Origin: an uncultured Collinsella sp.
GTDB lineage: Bacteria > Actinomycetota > Coriobacteriia > Coriobacteriales > Coriobacteriaceae
Reading direction: 5' to 3'
Assembly (NCBI GenBank): GCA_958348225.1
Contig: CATVYG010000014.1
Coordinates: 1-49,347 of the forward strand
DNA: 49,347 bases
The notes under the pieces were generated by a model. It had not been told where the DNA came from. It was given only the letters and a program-made list of their open reading frames with translations, and did not search any database. Positions 40,856-47,203 of the stretch are shown here, in pieces. The position numbers and the translations under genes were made by a program. Within the stretch, counting starts at the first letter, position 1. Each line of letters begins with the position of its first letter.

Positions 40856-41767
40856 ATGTCCCACAACATCCTGCCGACCGTTGCCGAGCTTTCGGGCGAG
40901 ATGCGCGAGCGTCTTGCCAAGGTCAAGTATATCTTTACCGATCTGGACGCCACGATGCTCGCCCCCGGCTCGTGCGTGCTGCGCGATAACGACGGCAATC
41001 CCTCGACCAAGCTCGTCGAGGCGGTTGTCGCGCTCGCTCGTGCCGGCATCCAGGTGGTCCCCACCTCGGGTCGCAATCGCACCATGATCCACGAAGACGC
41101 CCGCGTGCTTGGCCTCAACTCCTACATCGGCGAGATGGGCGGCCTGGTTATGTACGACCTCAAGGCCAACGATTGGGAGTACCTGACGGGCGACATGCCC
41201 TACGACCCCGCCTGCGGTCTCACGCCGCACCAGGTGATTGAGCAGACCGGCGTGTGCGAGAAGATCCTTGCCCGCTGGCCGCGTAAAATCGAGTACCACA
41301 ACGACATGTCGACCGGCTACAAATACCGTGAGGTCACCGTCGGCATGCGCGGCGATGTGCCCGACGATGAGGTTCAGGCCATCCTGGACGAGGCCGGCTG
41401 CGGTCTGGTCTGGGCTTGCAACGGCCATCTGACGCACCTGTCCAAGCCGACGACGCTCGAGCTTGATCGCGTCGAGGACGGCCGTGCCTTCAATATCAAT
41501 CCGGCGGGTCTCAACAAGGGCGTTGCCATTGCGCGCTTCTGCGAGCACCTGGGGATCGAGCGCGAGGAGACGCTCGCGCTCGGCGACTCCGAGTCCGACT
41601 TCTACATGGCCGACCACGTGGGCATGTTCTGCCTGGTCGAGAACGGTCTGACGAGCGCCGGCGCCCCGGAGTTCTTGGACGGCTGCGACAATGCCTATGT
41701 AACGCGCGGCAAGATTGTCGACGGTTGGGTGGCAACGGCCGAGCTGCTGGTCGCGGCCCGTTCGTAG
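40856..41767 (+). CDS. HAD-superfamily (Cof-type) phosphatase
   Basis: A 303-residue HAD hydrolase of the Cof/class IIB kind. Motif I is YIFTDLDATM (aspartate nucleophile, with Ala where a second-site Gly or Thr is usual), motif II VVPTSGRNRT, motif III with GLNKGVAIARF, and motif IV LALGDSESDFYMADHVG. The large cap domain sits between motifs II and III. It probably dephosphorylates a sugar phosphate or nucleotide; the substrate is unknown. GGAG before ATG 40856 decides the start over the GTG at 40850. Confidence 0.85.
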   Translation: MSHNILPTVAELSGEMRERLAKVKYIFTDLDATMLAPGSCVLRDNDGNPSTKLVEAVVALARAGIQVVPTSGRNRTMIHEDARVLGLNSYIGEMGGLVMYDLKANDWEYLTGDMPYDPACGLTPHQVIEQTGVCEKILARWPRKIEYHNDMSTGYKYREVTVGMRGDVPDDEVQAILDEAGCGLVWACNGHLTHLSKPTTLELDRVEDGRAFNINPAGLNKGVAIARFCEHLGIEREETLALGDSESDFYMADHVGMFCLVENGLTSAGAPEFLDGCDNAYVTRGKIVDGWVATAELLVAARS

Positions 41768-41818
41768 CGCGACACATCACGCGTGGTCGCATTTTTCGAG
41801 AGAGAATCTGGTGAGGTG

Positions 41819-42703
41819 ATGTCCGATATCGAGAATCTGGCCGGGGACACGCGTCCGATCGGCGTGTTCGACTCGGGCCTGGGCGGCTTGACGGTCGCGC
41901 GCGCGATCGCAACGGCCCTTCCGCATGAGTCTGTTTACTACTTCGGCGACACCAAGCGCTGTCCCTATGGCGTGAGGGATGAGGACGAGGTGCGCTCGTT
42001 TGCCCTGCAGGTGGGCCGCTGGCTCTCGCACCACAATGTCAAGATCATGGTCATCGCTTGCAATACGGCAACGGCCGCTGCCCTGCGCGTCGCGCAACAG
42101 GTGCTCGATGTTCCGGTCATCGGCGTAATCGCGCCGGGCGCCCGTGCCGCCATTAACAGCACGCGTTCGCGCCGCGTGGGCGTGCTGGCCACCAACCTTA
42201 CGATTCGGTCTGGCGCGTACACGCGCGCTATCCAGGACCTGGATGCGGGCGTCGATGTGTACGGCTGCCCTGCCTCAAGCTTTGTCGAGGTAGTCGAAAG
42301 CGAGCTTGCCTCGGGCGCGCATCTGCAGGAGCAGTGGCTCGAAAACGACGACATCTTCGACACCCCCCAGGTGCGCTCGTTAGTCGGTGCGACGGTCGAG
42401 CCCCTGCTGGGGCACGGCATTGACACCGTGGTGCTTGGGTGTACGCATTTTCCGCTGCTTGCGGGCCCCATTCGCCATGCGTTGGGATCTCATGTGCGCG
42501 TGGTGAGCTCTGCCGAGGAGACCACGCGCGAGCTTGCCGATATCCTTACGCGCCACGAGCAGCTTGCGGCGGCCGGCGCGGAGCCTCTGCATCGCTTTGC
42601 CACGACGTCTGATAACATCGCCGAGTTCGCGGTTGCTGGTAGCTTTATCTTTGGTCAGCCGCTCAAGAGCGTCGAACATGTCGACCTGGAGGAGCTGCGC
42701 TAG
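41819..42703 (+). CDS. murI: Glutamate racemase
   Basis: A 294-residue racemase providing D-glutamate for peptidoglycan. The start IGVFDSGLGGLTVARAI is diagnostic. The two catalytic cysteines are Cys81 in VIACNTATAAALR and Cys208 in VLGCTHFPLL. It is longer than usual because of an insert between the halves (about residues 164-186). ATG 41819 (MSDIENL) is preferred, with GTGAGGTG immediately before it. Confidence 0.94.
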   Translation: MSDIENLAGDTRPIGVFDSGLGGLTVARAIATALPHESVYYFGDTKRCPYGVRDEDEVRSFALQVGRWLSHHNVKIMVIACNTATAAALRVAQQVLDVPVIGVIAPGARAAINSTRSRRVGVLATNLTIRSGAYTRAIQDLDAGVDVYGCPASSFVEVVESELASGAHLQEQWLENDDIFDTPQVRSLVGATVEPLLGHGIDTVVLGCTHFPLLAGPIRHALGSHVRVVSSAEETTRELADILTRHEQLAAAGAEPLHRFATTSDNIAEFAVAGSFIFGQPLKSVEHVDLEELR

Positions 42704-42746
42704 CGCGCTCGCTTTTGACAGTTTTTTGGTCGAGAAGGGTCTTCTT

Positions 42747-43472
42747 ATGGAATATATGCAGGTCAACCGCGCCAATGGCCGCGCCGCCAACGAGTTGCGC
42801 CCCGTTAAGCTCACCCGCGGGGTCATGAAGCACGCCCACGGTTCGTGCCTGGCCGAGTTCGGCGACACGCGCGTACTGTGCGCCGCCACCATCGAAGAGG
42901 GCGTGCCGGGCTGGCGCAAGGGCGCCAAGGCCGGCTGGGTAACGGCGGAATATGCGATGCTGCCGGCCTCGACCGGCAAACGTTGCAAACGCGAGCATGC
43001 CAACCGCAAGGGCCGCTCCATGGAGATCGAGCGGCTCATCGGCCGCAGCCTGCGCACTGTCGTCAACATGAAGGCGCTCGGCGAGTATACCGTTACCGTC
43101 GACTGCGATGTGATTCAGGCCGATGGCGGCACACGTACGGCGAGCATTACCGGCGCCTGGGTGGCGCTGCACGATGCCCTTGCCATGTGGGTCGAGGCGG
43201 GCAAGCTCGAGCGCATTCCGCTCACGGGCCAGGTTGCCGCGATTTCTATGGGTGTCGTCGACGGCAACACCCTGCTCGACTTGGATTATTCCGAGGACAG
43301 CCACGCCGAGGTCGACATGAACCTCGTCGCTACCGACACCGGCGAGATGATCGAGCTTCAGGGCACCGGCGAGCAGGCGCCCTTCGATCGCAAGCGTCTC
43401 AACGCCCTGCTCGACCTAGGCGACAAGGGTATCGCCGAACTCATCGAGCTTCAGCGCCAGGCCCTCGCCTAA
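42747..43472 (+). CDS. rph: Ribonuclease PH
   Basis: A 241-residue phosphorolytic 3'-to-5' exoribonuclease that trims tRNA 3' ends. Family motifs: GRAANELRPVKLTRG, GDTRVLCAATIEEGVPGW, VTAEYAMLPAST, GRSLRTVVN, and VDCDVIQADGGTRTASITG. It ends in LLDLDYSEDSHAEVDMNLV and the closing helix. GAGAAGGG is the ribosome site of ATG 42747; the frame is open further upstream inside murI but without resemblance. Followed at the stop codon by a 52-bp repeat. Confidence 0.95.
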   Translation: MEYMQVNRANGRAANELRPVKLTRGVMKHAHGSCLAEFGDTRVLCAATIEEGVPGWRKGAKAGWVTAEYAMLPASTGKRCKREHANRKGRSMEIERLIGRSLRTVVNMKALGEYTVTVDCDVIQADGGTRTASITGAWVALHDALAMWVEAGKLERIPLTGQVAAISMGVVDGNTLLDLDYSEDSHAEVDMNLVATDTGEMIELQGTGEQAPFDRKRLNALLDLGDKGIAELIELQRQALA

Positions 43473-43522
43473 CCTGTCAAAAAGGGACAGGTTTATTTTG
43501 GCAGGTTTTATCTGCGAAAACG
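43471..43522 (+). repeat. 52-bp hairpin repeat at the rph stop codon
   Basis: Begins within the rph stop codon. AACCTGTC and GACAGGTT form an 8-bp stem around AAAAAGG; a second pairing uses AACCTG-CAAAAA with TTTTGGCAGGTT. The core and the tail TTATCTGCGAAAACG match copies at 17395 and, reversed, 12522. Confidence 0.8.
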
Positions 43523-43616
43523 CCGAAGTATAAGACTGCCGTTGATTGAGAGGGGAGAGGCCGAGGTCCTCGTCGTCCTCAACTCGGCATTGCTATAGAG
43601 ACAAAGGAGGCCAGCT

Positions 43617-44258
43617 ATGGCACTTGAGAAGATTGACATCGACACCCTCGACCCGGCGGCGACCATCGTTGTTGCAACCGGCAACGCCCATAAGCTCACC
43701 GAGATCGAGGCCATTTTGGGCAAGGTCATGCCCGAGGTGCGCTTTGTGGCGCTCGGCCAGCTGGGCGATTTTGAGGACCCCGAGGAAAACGGCACGACGT
43801 TTTTGGAGAACGCCATCATCAAGGCGCAGGCTGCCGTTGAGGAGACGGGCCTTATGGCCATTGCCGACGACTCTGGCTTGGTCGTCGACGCCCTGGACGG
43901 TGAGCCGGGCGTGTATAGCGCGCGCTATGCGGGCGTGCATGGCGACGATGCCGCCAACAACGCCAAGCTCCTCGTTAACCTGGAAGGCGTGGCAGACGAG
44001 GACCGCACCGCGCGCTTTATGAGCGTTGTCGCGCTTATTGATACGGACGGCCTGGTCACCTATGGCGAGGGCGCCTGCGAGGGTGTTATTGCGCACGAGG
44101 GTCGCGGCGATCACGGCTTTGGCTACGACCCGCTGTTCCTGCCGGTCGATACGCCGGGCAAGACCATGGCCGAGCTCACGGCGGACGAGAAGAACGCCAT
44201 CAGCCATCGTTTCCATGCGCTCGAGCATCTGTCCGCCAAGCTGACGGGCGAGGAGTAG
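43617..44258 (+). CDS. rdgB: XTP/dITP diphosphatase (RdgB/HAM1)
   Basis: A 213-residue nucleotide-pool sanitiser that removes XTP and dITP. It has IVVATGNAHKLTEIEAIL near the start (the family's SGNxxK motif), FLENAIIKAQAAVEETGLMAIADDSGLVVDAL, and the GDHGFGYDPLF and EKNAISHRF motifs. AAAGGAGG is the ribosome site. dtd follows after 3 bases, so the two are cotranscribed. Confidence 0.95.
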   Translation: MALEKIDIDTLDPAATIVVATGNAHKLTEIEAILGKVMPEVRFVALGQLGDFEDPEENGTTFLENAIIKAQAAVEETGLMAIADDSGLVVDALDGEPGVYSARYAGVHGDDAANNAKLLVNLEGVADEDRTARFMSVVALIDTDGLVTYGEGACEGVIAHEGRGDHGFGYDPLFLPVDTPGKTMAELTADEKNAISHRFHALEHLSAKLTGEE

Positions 44259-44261
44259 ACC

Positions 44262-44708
44262 GTGCGTGCGGTGGTGCAGCGCGTGCTCAACGCCGGCGTG
44301 ACGGTCGACGGCGAGTGCGTGGGCCGCATTGGACGAGGCTACCTGGTACTGCTAGGCGTGGGCCACGGCGACACACGCGCCGAAGCCGACAAACTGTGGA
44401 GCAAGCTCCGCGGGCTGCGTATCAACGAGGACGAGAACGGCAAGACCAATTTGGCACTGGCCGATGTCGACGGTGAGGTACTCGTGGTATCGCAGTTCAC
44501 GCTGTTTGCCGACTGCCGCCACGGCCGCCGTCCGTCGTTTACGGATGCCGGCGCGCCCGATGTCGCTAACGAACTTTACGAGTACTTTCTGACGCTCGTC
44601 GCCCAGGACGTCGATCACGTGGCGCACGGTATCTTTGGCGCCGACATGAAGGTCGACCTGGTCAACGACGGTCCGTTCACCATCGTTCTGGACACAGACA
44701 ATCTGTAA
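44262..44708 (+). CDS. dtd: D-aminoacyl-tRNA deacylase
   Basis: A 148-residue Dtd that removes D-amino acids from mischarged tRNA. The two catalytic motifs are SQFTLFAD and NDGPFTI (family NxGPxT), with an ADCRHGRRPSF segment. The start is GTG 44262, three bases after the rdgB stop; GAGGAG at the end of rdgB acts as ribosome site. A role in quality control fits with rdgB next to it. It is followed by a dispersed repeat. Confidence 0.95.
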   Translation: MRAVVQRVLNAGVTVDGECVGRIGRGYLVLLGVGHGDTRAEADKLWSKLRGLRINEDENGKTNLALADVDGEVLVVSQFTLFADCRHGRRPSFTDAGAPDVANELYEYFLTLVAQDVDHVAHGIFGADMKVDLVNDGPFTIVLDTDNL

Positions 44709-44709
44709 G

Positions 44710-44731
44710 TAGTCAATTTGGGACGGGGCTT
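44710..44731 (+). repeat. Dispersed repeat, forward copy
   Basis: Starts one base after the dtd stop. It matches 11118-11139 (reverse strand) over all 22 bases, and the next bases form a run of six T. The T-run suggests a 3'-end function, but no strong stem is visible in this copy. Confidence 0.6.
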
Positions 44732-44742
44732 TTTTAGCTGCT

Positions 44743-44772
44743 TGCGTATGGTCACAACAGGGTGCTATAGTA
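44743..44772 (+). promoter_or_regulatory. Promoter of veg
   Basis: TTGCGT (44743-44748) and TATAGT (44767-44772) with an 18-base spacer. The transcript would start about 44779, giving a leader of about 60 bases for veg. Confidence 0.65.
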
Positions 44773-44792
44773 TTAGAGTTTTGTCTATCTTA

Positions 44793-44815
44793 GGGGTATT
44801 ATCCCCTTTTTGAAT
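44793..44815 (+). promoter_or_regulatory. Terminator-like hairpin in the veg leader
   Basis: AGGGG pairs with CCCCT around TATTAT and is followed by five T, all between the promoter and the veg ribosome site. It could be an attenuator or a stabilising leader hairpin. The stem is short. Confidence 0.4.
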
Positions 44816-44838
44816 TGCACCCTCTGGAGGCCCCATTC

Positions 44839-45135
44839 ATGGAAGAGATGGAAGTCAATCACGTCGACGACATCCACGAGAAGCTGACCGATATGGTGGG
44901 CGATCGCGTCAAGGTTAAGGCCAACATGGGCCGTACCCGCGTCGTCGAGCGCATGGGCACCATCAAGAGCGTTCACCCCGCCGTCTTTATCGTCGAGGTC
45001 GACGAGCGCCGCGGCCGCAAATCGCGTCAGTCCTACCAGTATATCGATGTCCTTACCGGTCAGGTCGAACTGTTCGACCCCGAGAGCGGCGAGCACATCT
45101 TTACCCCGCTCGGCAATCAGCTCGAGGAGCACTAA
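44839..45135 (+). CDS. Veg family protein
   Basis: A 98-residue Veg-type protein: KLTDMVGDRVKVKANMGRTRVVERMGTIKSVHPAVFIVEVDE and the YQYIDVLTGQVELF segment match the Bacillus subtilis Veg fold. Veg affects biofilm matrix and spore outgrowth in Bacillus; its molecular role is unclear. It is immediately upstream of ispE (2-base gap), the same order (veg then ispE) as in Bacillus, which supports the call. ATG 44839 has CTGGAGG upstream. The C-terminal FDPESGEHIFTPLGNQ is longer than the Bacillus protein. Confidence 0.85.
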   Translation: MEEMEVNHVDDIHEKLTDMVGDRVKVKANMGRTRVVERMGTIKSVHPAVFIVEVDERRGRKSRQSYQYIDVLTGQVELFDPESGEHIFTPLGNQLEEH

Positions 45136-45137
45136 CG

Positions 45138-46034
45138 GTGACCGATTGGTCCCTGACCCTTTCTGCGCCGGCAAAGATAAACCTCTACCTGGGGGTTCAT
45201 ACCGAGCGTGACGACCGCGGCTACCACAAGGTCGATTCCCTGATGGCAGCCGTCGGTCTTGCCGATATCGTGACGGTCGCCCCGGCGCAGGAGCTGACCG
45301 TCCAGACGGTTCCGGCATCCGACTTTCCCATGCAAAAGAATACGGCTTATCGTGCTGCGCTCGCTATGGCTGAGCGTTATGGTCGGGAGGCCAACGTTTG
45401 CGTGACGATCGAGAAGCACATTCCGCTGTGTGCTGGTCTGGGCGGTCCTTCGACGGACGCCGCGGCGGTCATTGTCGCTTTGGCGGAGCTGTGGGGTATT
45501 GATCGCACCGATCCTGCGCTCGATGACATCGCTCGCGGTATCGGTGCCGACGTGCCATTCTTTTTGCACGCGAGTCCCGCGTTCTACGTGGGCGGGGGAG
45601 ATGTGCTGGCAACTGAGTATCCCGCGCTGCCCGCAACGCCCGTTGTGCTGATCAAGCCGCGCGAGGCGAGCGTTTCAACGGTTGAAGCGTATCGACGATT
45701 TGATGAGAACCCGGTACCGGCAGACAAGCCTGGTGCGATTGCTTCTGCCTTACGCGCCGGCGACGCCGAGGCGGCATATGCGCTCGTTCATAACAATCTG
45801 GGCGTCATTTCCGCTCAGATGGAGCCGCAGATCCAGACGGTCCTCGACTGGCTGAGCGCGCAGGAGGGAACCGTTGCTGTGGACGTGTGCGGGTCGGGTG
45901 CCTGTTCGTTTGCCATCTGCGATACCGCCGCTACGGCAGTCTATCTTGCGGAAGCTGCCCAGCAAAATGGCTGGTGGGCCTGCGCGACTGAGCTTATTCC
46001 CAACACGGTTCAAATCGACGCGCCAAAGAAATAA
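45138..46034 (+). CDS. ispE: 4-diphosphocytidyl-2-C-methyl-D-erythritol kinase
   Basis: A 298-residue GHMP kinase of the non-mevalonate isoprenoid pathway, phosphorylating the 2-hydroxyl of CDP-methylerythritol. Motifs: LSAPAKINLYLGV at the start, the ATP-binding IPLCAGLGGPSTDAAAVIVAL (usually GGGSSDAA), and DVCGSGACSFAI near the end. The start is GTG 45138, two bases after the veg stop. A tRNA-Pro follows. Confidence 0.95.
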   Translation: MTDWSLTLSAPAKINLYLGVHTERDDRGYHKVDSLMAAVGLADIVTVAPAQELTVQTVPASDFPMQKNTAYRAALAMAERYGREANVCVTIEKHIPLCAGLGGPSTDAAAVIVALAELWGIDRTDPALDDIARGIGADVPFFLHASPAFYVGGGDVLATEYPALPATPVVLIKPREASVSTVEAYRRFDENPVPADKPGAIASALRAGDAEAAYALVHNNLGVISAQMEPQIQTVLDWLSAQEGTVAVDVCGSGACSFAICDTAATAVYLAEAAQQNGWWACATELIPNTVQIDAPKK

Positions 46035-46083
46035 AAATTTCTCTAGCACACGGCGAAAATCTTTGTTACTATAGTCGAGCTAA

Positions 46084-46160
46084 CGGGTTGTGGCTCAGTT
46101 TGGTAGAGCACTGCGTTCGGGACGCAGGGGTCGCTGGTTCAAATCCAGTCAACCCGACCA
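46084..46160 (+). tRNA. tRNA-Pro (anticodon CGG)
   Basis: A 77-base tRNA with encoded CCA. Acceptor CGGGTTG pairs with CAACCCG; D arm GCTC-AGTTTGGTA-GAGC; anticodon stem CTGCG / CGCAG with loop TTCGGGA, anticodon CGG. T arm CTGG-TTCAAAT-CCAG. A TATAGT -10 lies at 46070-46075, with no clear -35. Confidence 0.96.
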
Positions 46161-46170
46161 GAGCATGAGG

Positions 46171-46199
46171 AGGGACCGCTTCTTGCGGTCCCTTTTTTT
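46171..46199 (+). terminator. Terminator of tRNA-Pro
   Basis: AGGGACCGC (46171-46179) pairs with GCGGTCCCT (46185-46193) around TTCTT, then seven T. Confidence 0.93.
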
Positions 46200-46272
46200 A
46201 GCTATTGTTGTGATACCGCGACACCCGCGGTATACTCATTCGAGCTTGTCTCGCTGTATTGTGGAGGTCTAC

Positions 46273-46548
46273 ATGTTTGGACTGAGGGCTCCTGAGCTCA
46301 TCATTATTCTCGTCGTTGTCTTGATCATCTTCGGGCCTAAGAACCTGCCGAAGCTCGGCAAGTCCCTCGGCTCTACCGTCAAGAATATCCGCGAGGGTAT
46401 GGAGGGCGACGATAAGGGCGAAACCAAGCAGGCCGAGGACGTTGTGGTCGAGGAGTCCAAGGAGGACAAGGAGATCGCAGAGCTCGAGGCCAAGCTCGCT
46501 GCTGCCAAGAAAAAGCAGGCAGAGGACAGCGACGCGGACGCAGAGTAG
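46273..46548 (+). CDS. tatA: Sec-independent protein translocase TatA/E
   Basis: A 91-residue TatA-type subunit. Residues 1-21 are the membrane helix (APELIIILVVVLIIF), followed by the hinge FGPKNLPKLGKSLGSTVKNIREGM that is diagnostic for TatA. The C-terminus is an acidic and lysine-rich tail. It forms the pore for folded twin-arginine substrates with TatC, which is not in this window. ATG 46273 has GTGGAGG upstream. Confidence 0.93.
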   Translation: MFGLRAPELIIILVVVLIIFGPKNLPKLGKSLGSTVKNIREGMEGDDKGETKQAEDVVVEESKEDKEIAELEAKLAAAKKKQAEDSDADAE

Positions 46549-46573
46549 TCCCATCCCTTTGGGGTGAGCACCT

Positions 46574-46606
46574 GACCGGCTTGCCCGCAGGCTAGCCGGT
46601 CTTTTT
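46574..46606 (+). terminator. Terminator after tatA
   Basis: GACCGGC (46574-46580) pairs with GCCGGTC (46595-46601), with extra inner pairing, followed by TTTTT. Confidence 0.88.
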
Positions 46607-46654
46607 CGTTTTGTTGACAGTTGATCGTTACATCATAGTTGGGGAGATATCCGT

Positions 46655-47125
46655 ATGGACGCAAGCCAGATCGTACTGACCGCTGAGGGCCGCCAGAAGC
46701 TCGTCGAAGAGCTCGCTTGGCGTGAGGGCGATTACGCCAAGGAGATCGTCGAGGACATCAAGGAAGCCCGCGCGTTCGGCGACCTTTCGGAGAACTCCGA
46801 GTACGATGCCGCCAAGGACAAGCAGGCCCAGAATGCTGCTCGCATCGCCGAGATTCAGGCTATTCTCGCCAACGCCCAGGTTGCTGCCACCACGGGTGAT
46901 CTGACCGTCTCCATCGGCTCCACCGTTTCGCTGATTGATCCCAACGGTGAGGTCATGGAAGTCACGCTCGTCGGTACCACCGAGACCAACTCGCTCGAGC
47001 ACAAGATCTCCAACGAGTCTCCGGTCGGCCACGCCATCATCGGTCACGGCGAGGGCGACTCCGTCGAGGTCGTTACGCCTTCGGGCAAGACCCGCGTCTA
47101 CACCATCGCAAAGATCGCACGCTAG
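46655..47125 (+). CDS. greA: Transcription elongation factor GreA
   Basis: A 156-residue GreA, which rescues stalled RNA polymerase by stimulating transcript cleavage. The coiled-coil N-terminal domain has LTAEGRQKLVEELAW and the tip acidic motif ARAFGDLSENSEYDAAKDKQA. The C-terminal domain contains GSTVSLIDPNGEVMEVTLVG and ISNESPVGHAIIGH. GGGGAGATATCC precedes the ATG. lysS follows on the same strand 78 bases on, past a terminator. Confidence 0.95.
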   Translation: MDASQIVLTAEGRQKLVEELAWREGDYAKEIVEDIKEARAFGDLSENSEYDAAKDKQAQNAARIAEIQAILANAQVAATTGDLTVSIGSTVSLIDPNGEVMEVTLVGTTETNSLEHKISNESPVGHAIIGHGEGDSVEVVTPSGKTRVYTIAKIAR

Positions 47126-47153
47126 ACCACGGTCCCGCGTAAAGGTATGTTTT

Positions 47154-47187
47154 CGCTCCCCGGGACCGAATCCTGGGGAGCGTTTTA
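47154..47187 (+). terminator. Terminator between greA and lysS
   Basis: CGCTCCCC (47154-47161) pairs with GGGGAGCG (47175-47182), with inner GGA/TCC pairs, then TTTTAG. GGTCCCG at 47131-47137 could pair with CGGGACC at 47161-47167, which would compete with it. Confidence 0.85.
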
Positions 47188-47203
47188 GTTTGAGGAGCTA
47201 ACT

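Noticed and set aside
46090..46272. Long N-terminal extension of TatA
   Set aside because: It would translate through tRNA-Pro and its terminator; ATG 46273 with GTGGAGG is the start.
46614..46642. TTGACA as part of a greA promoter
   Set aside because: The -35 is good but the nearest -10-like CATAGT is 14 bases away, too short to claim.
47126..47203. T-box leader before lysS
   Set aside because: The 78-base gap is too short and lacks the T-box sequence; only a terminator is seen.
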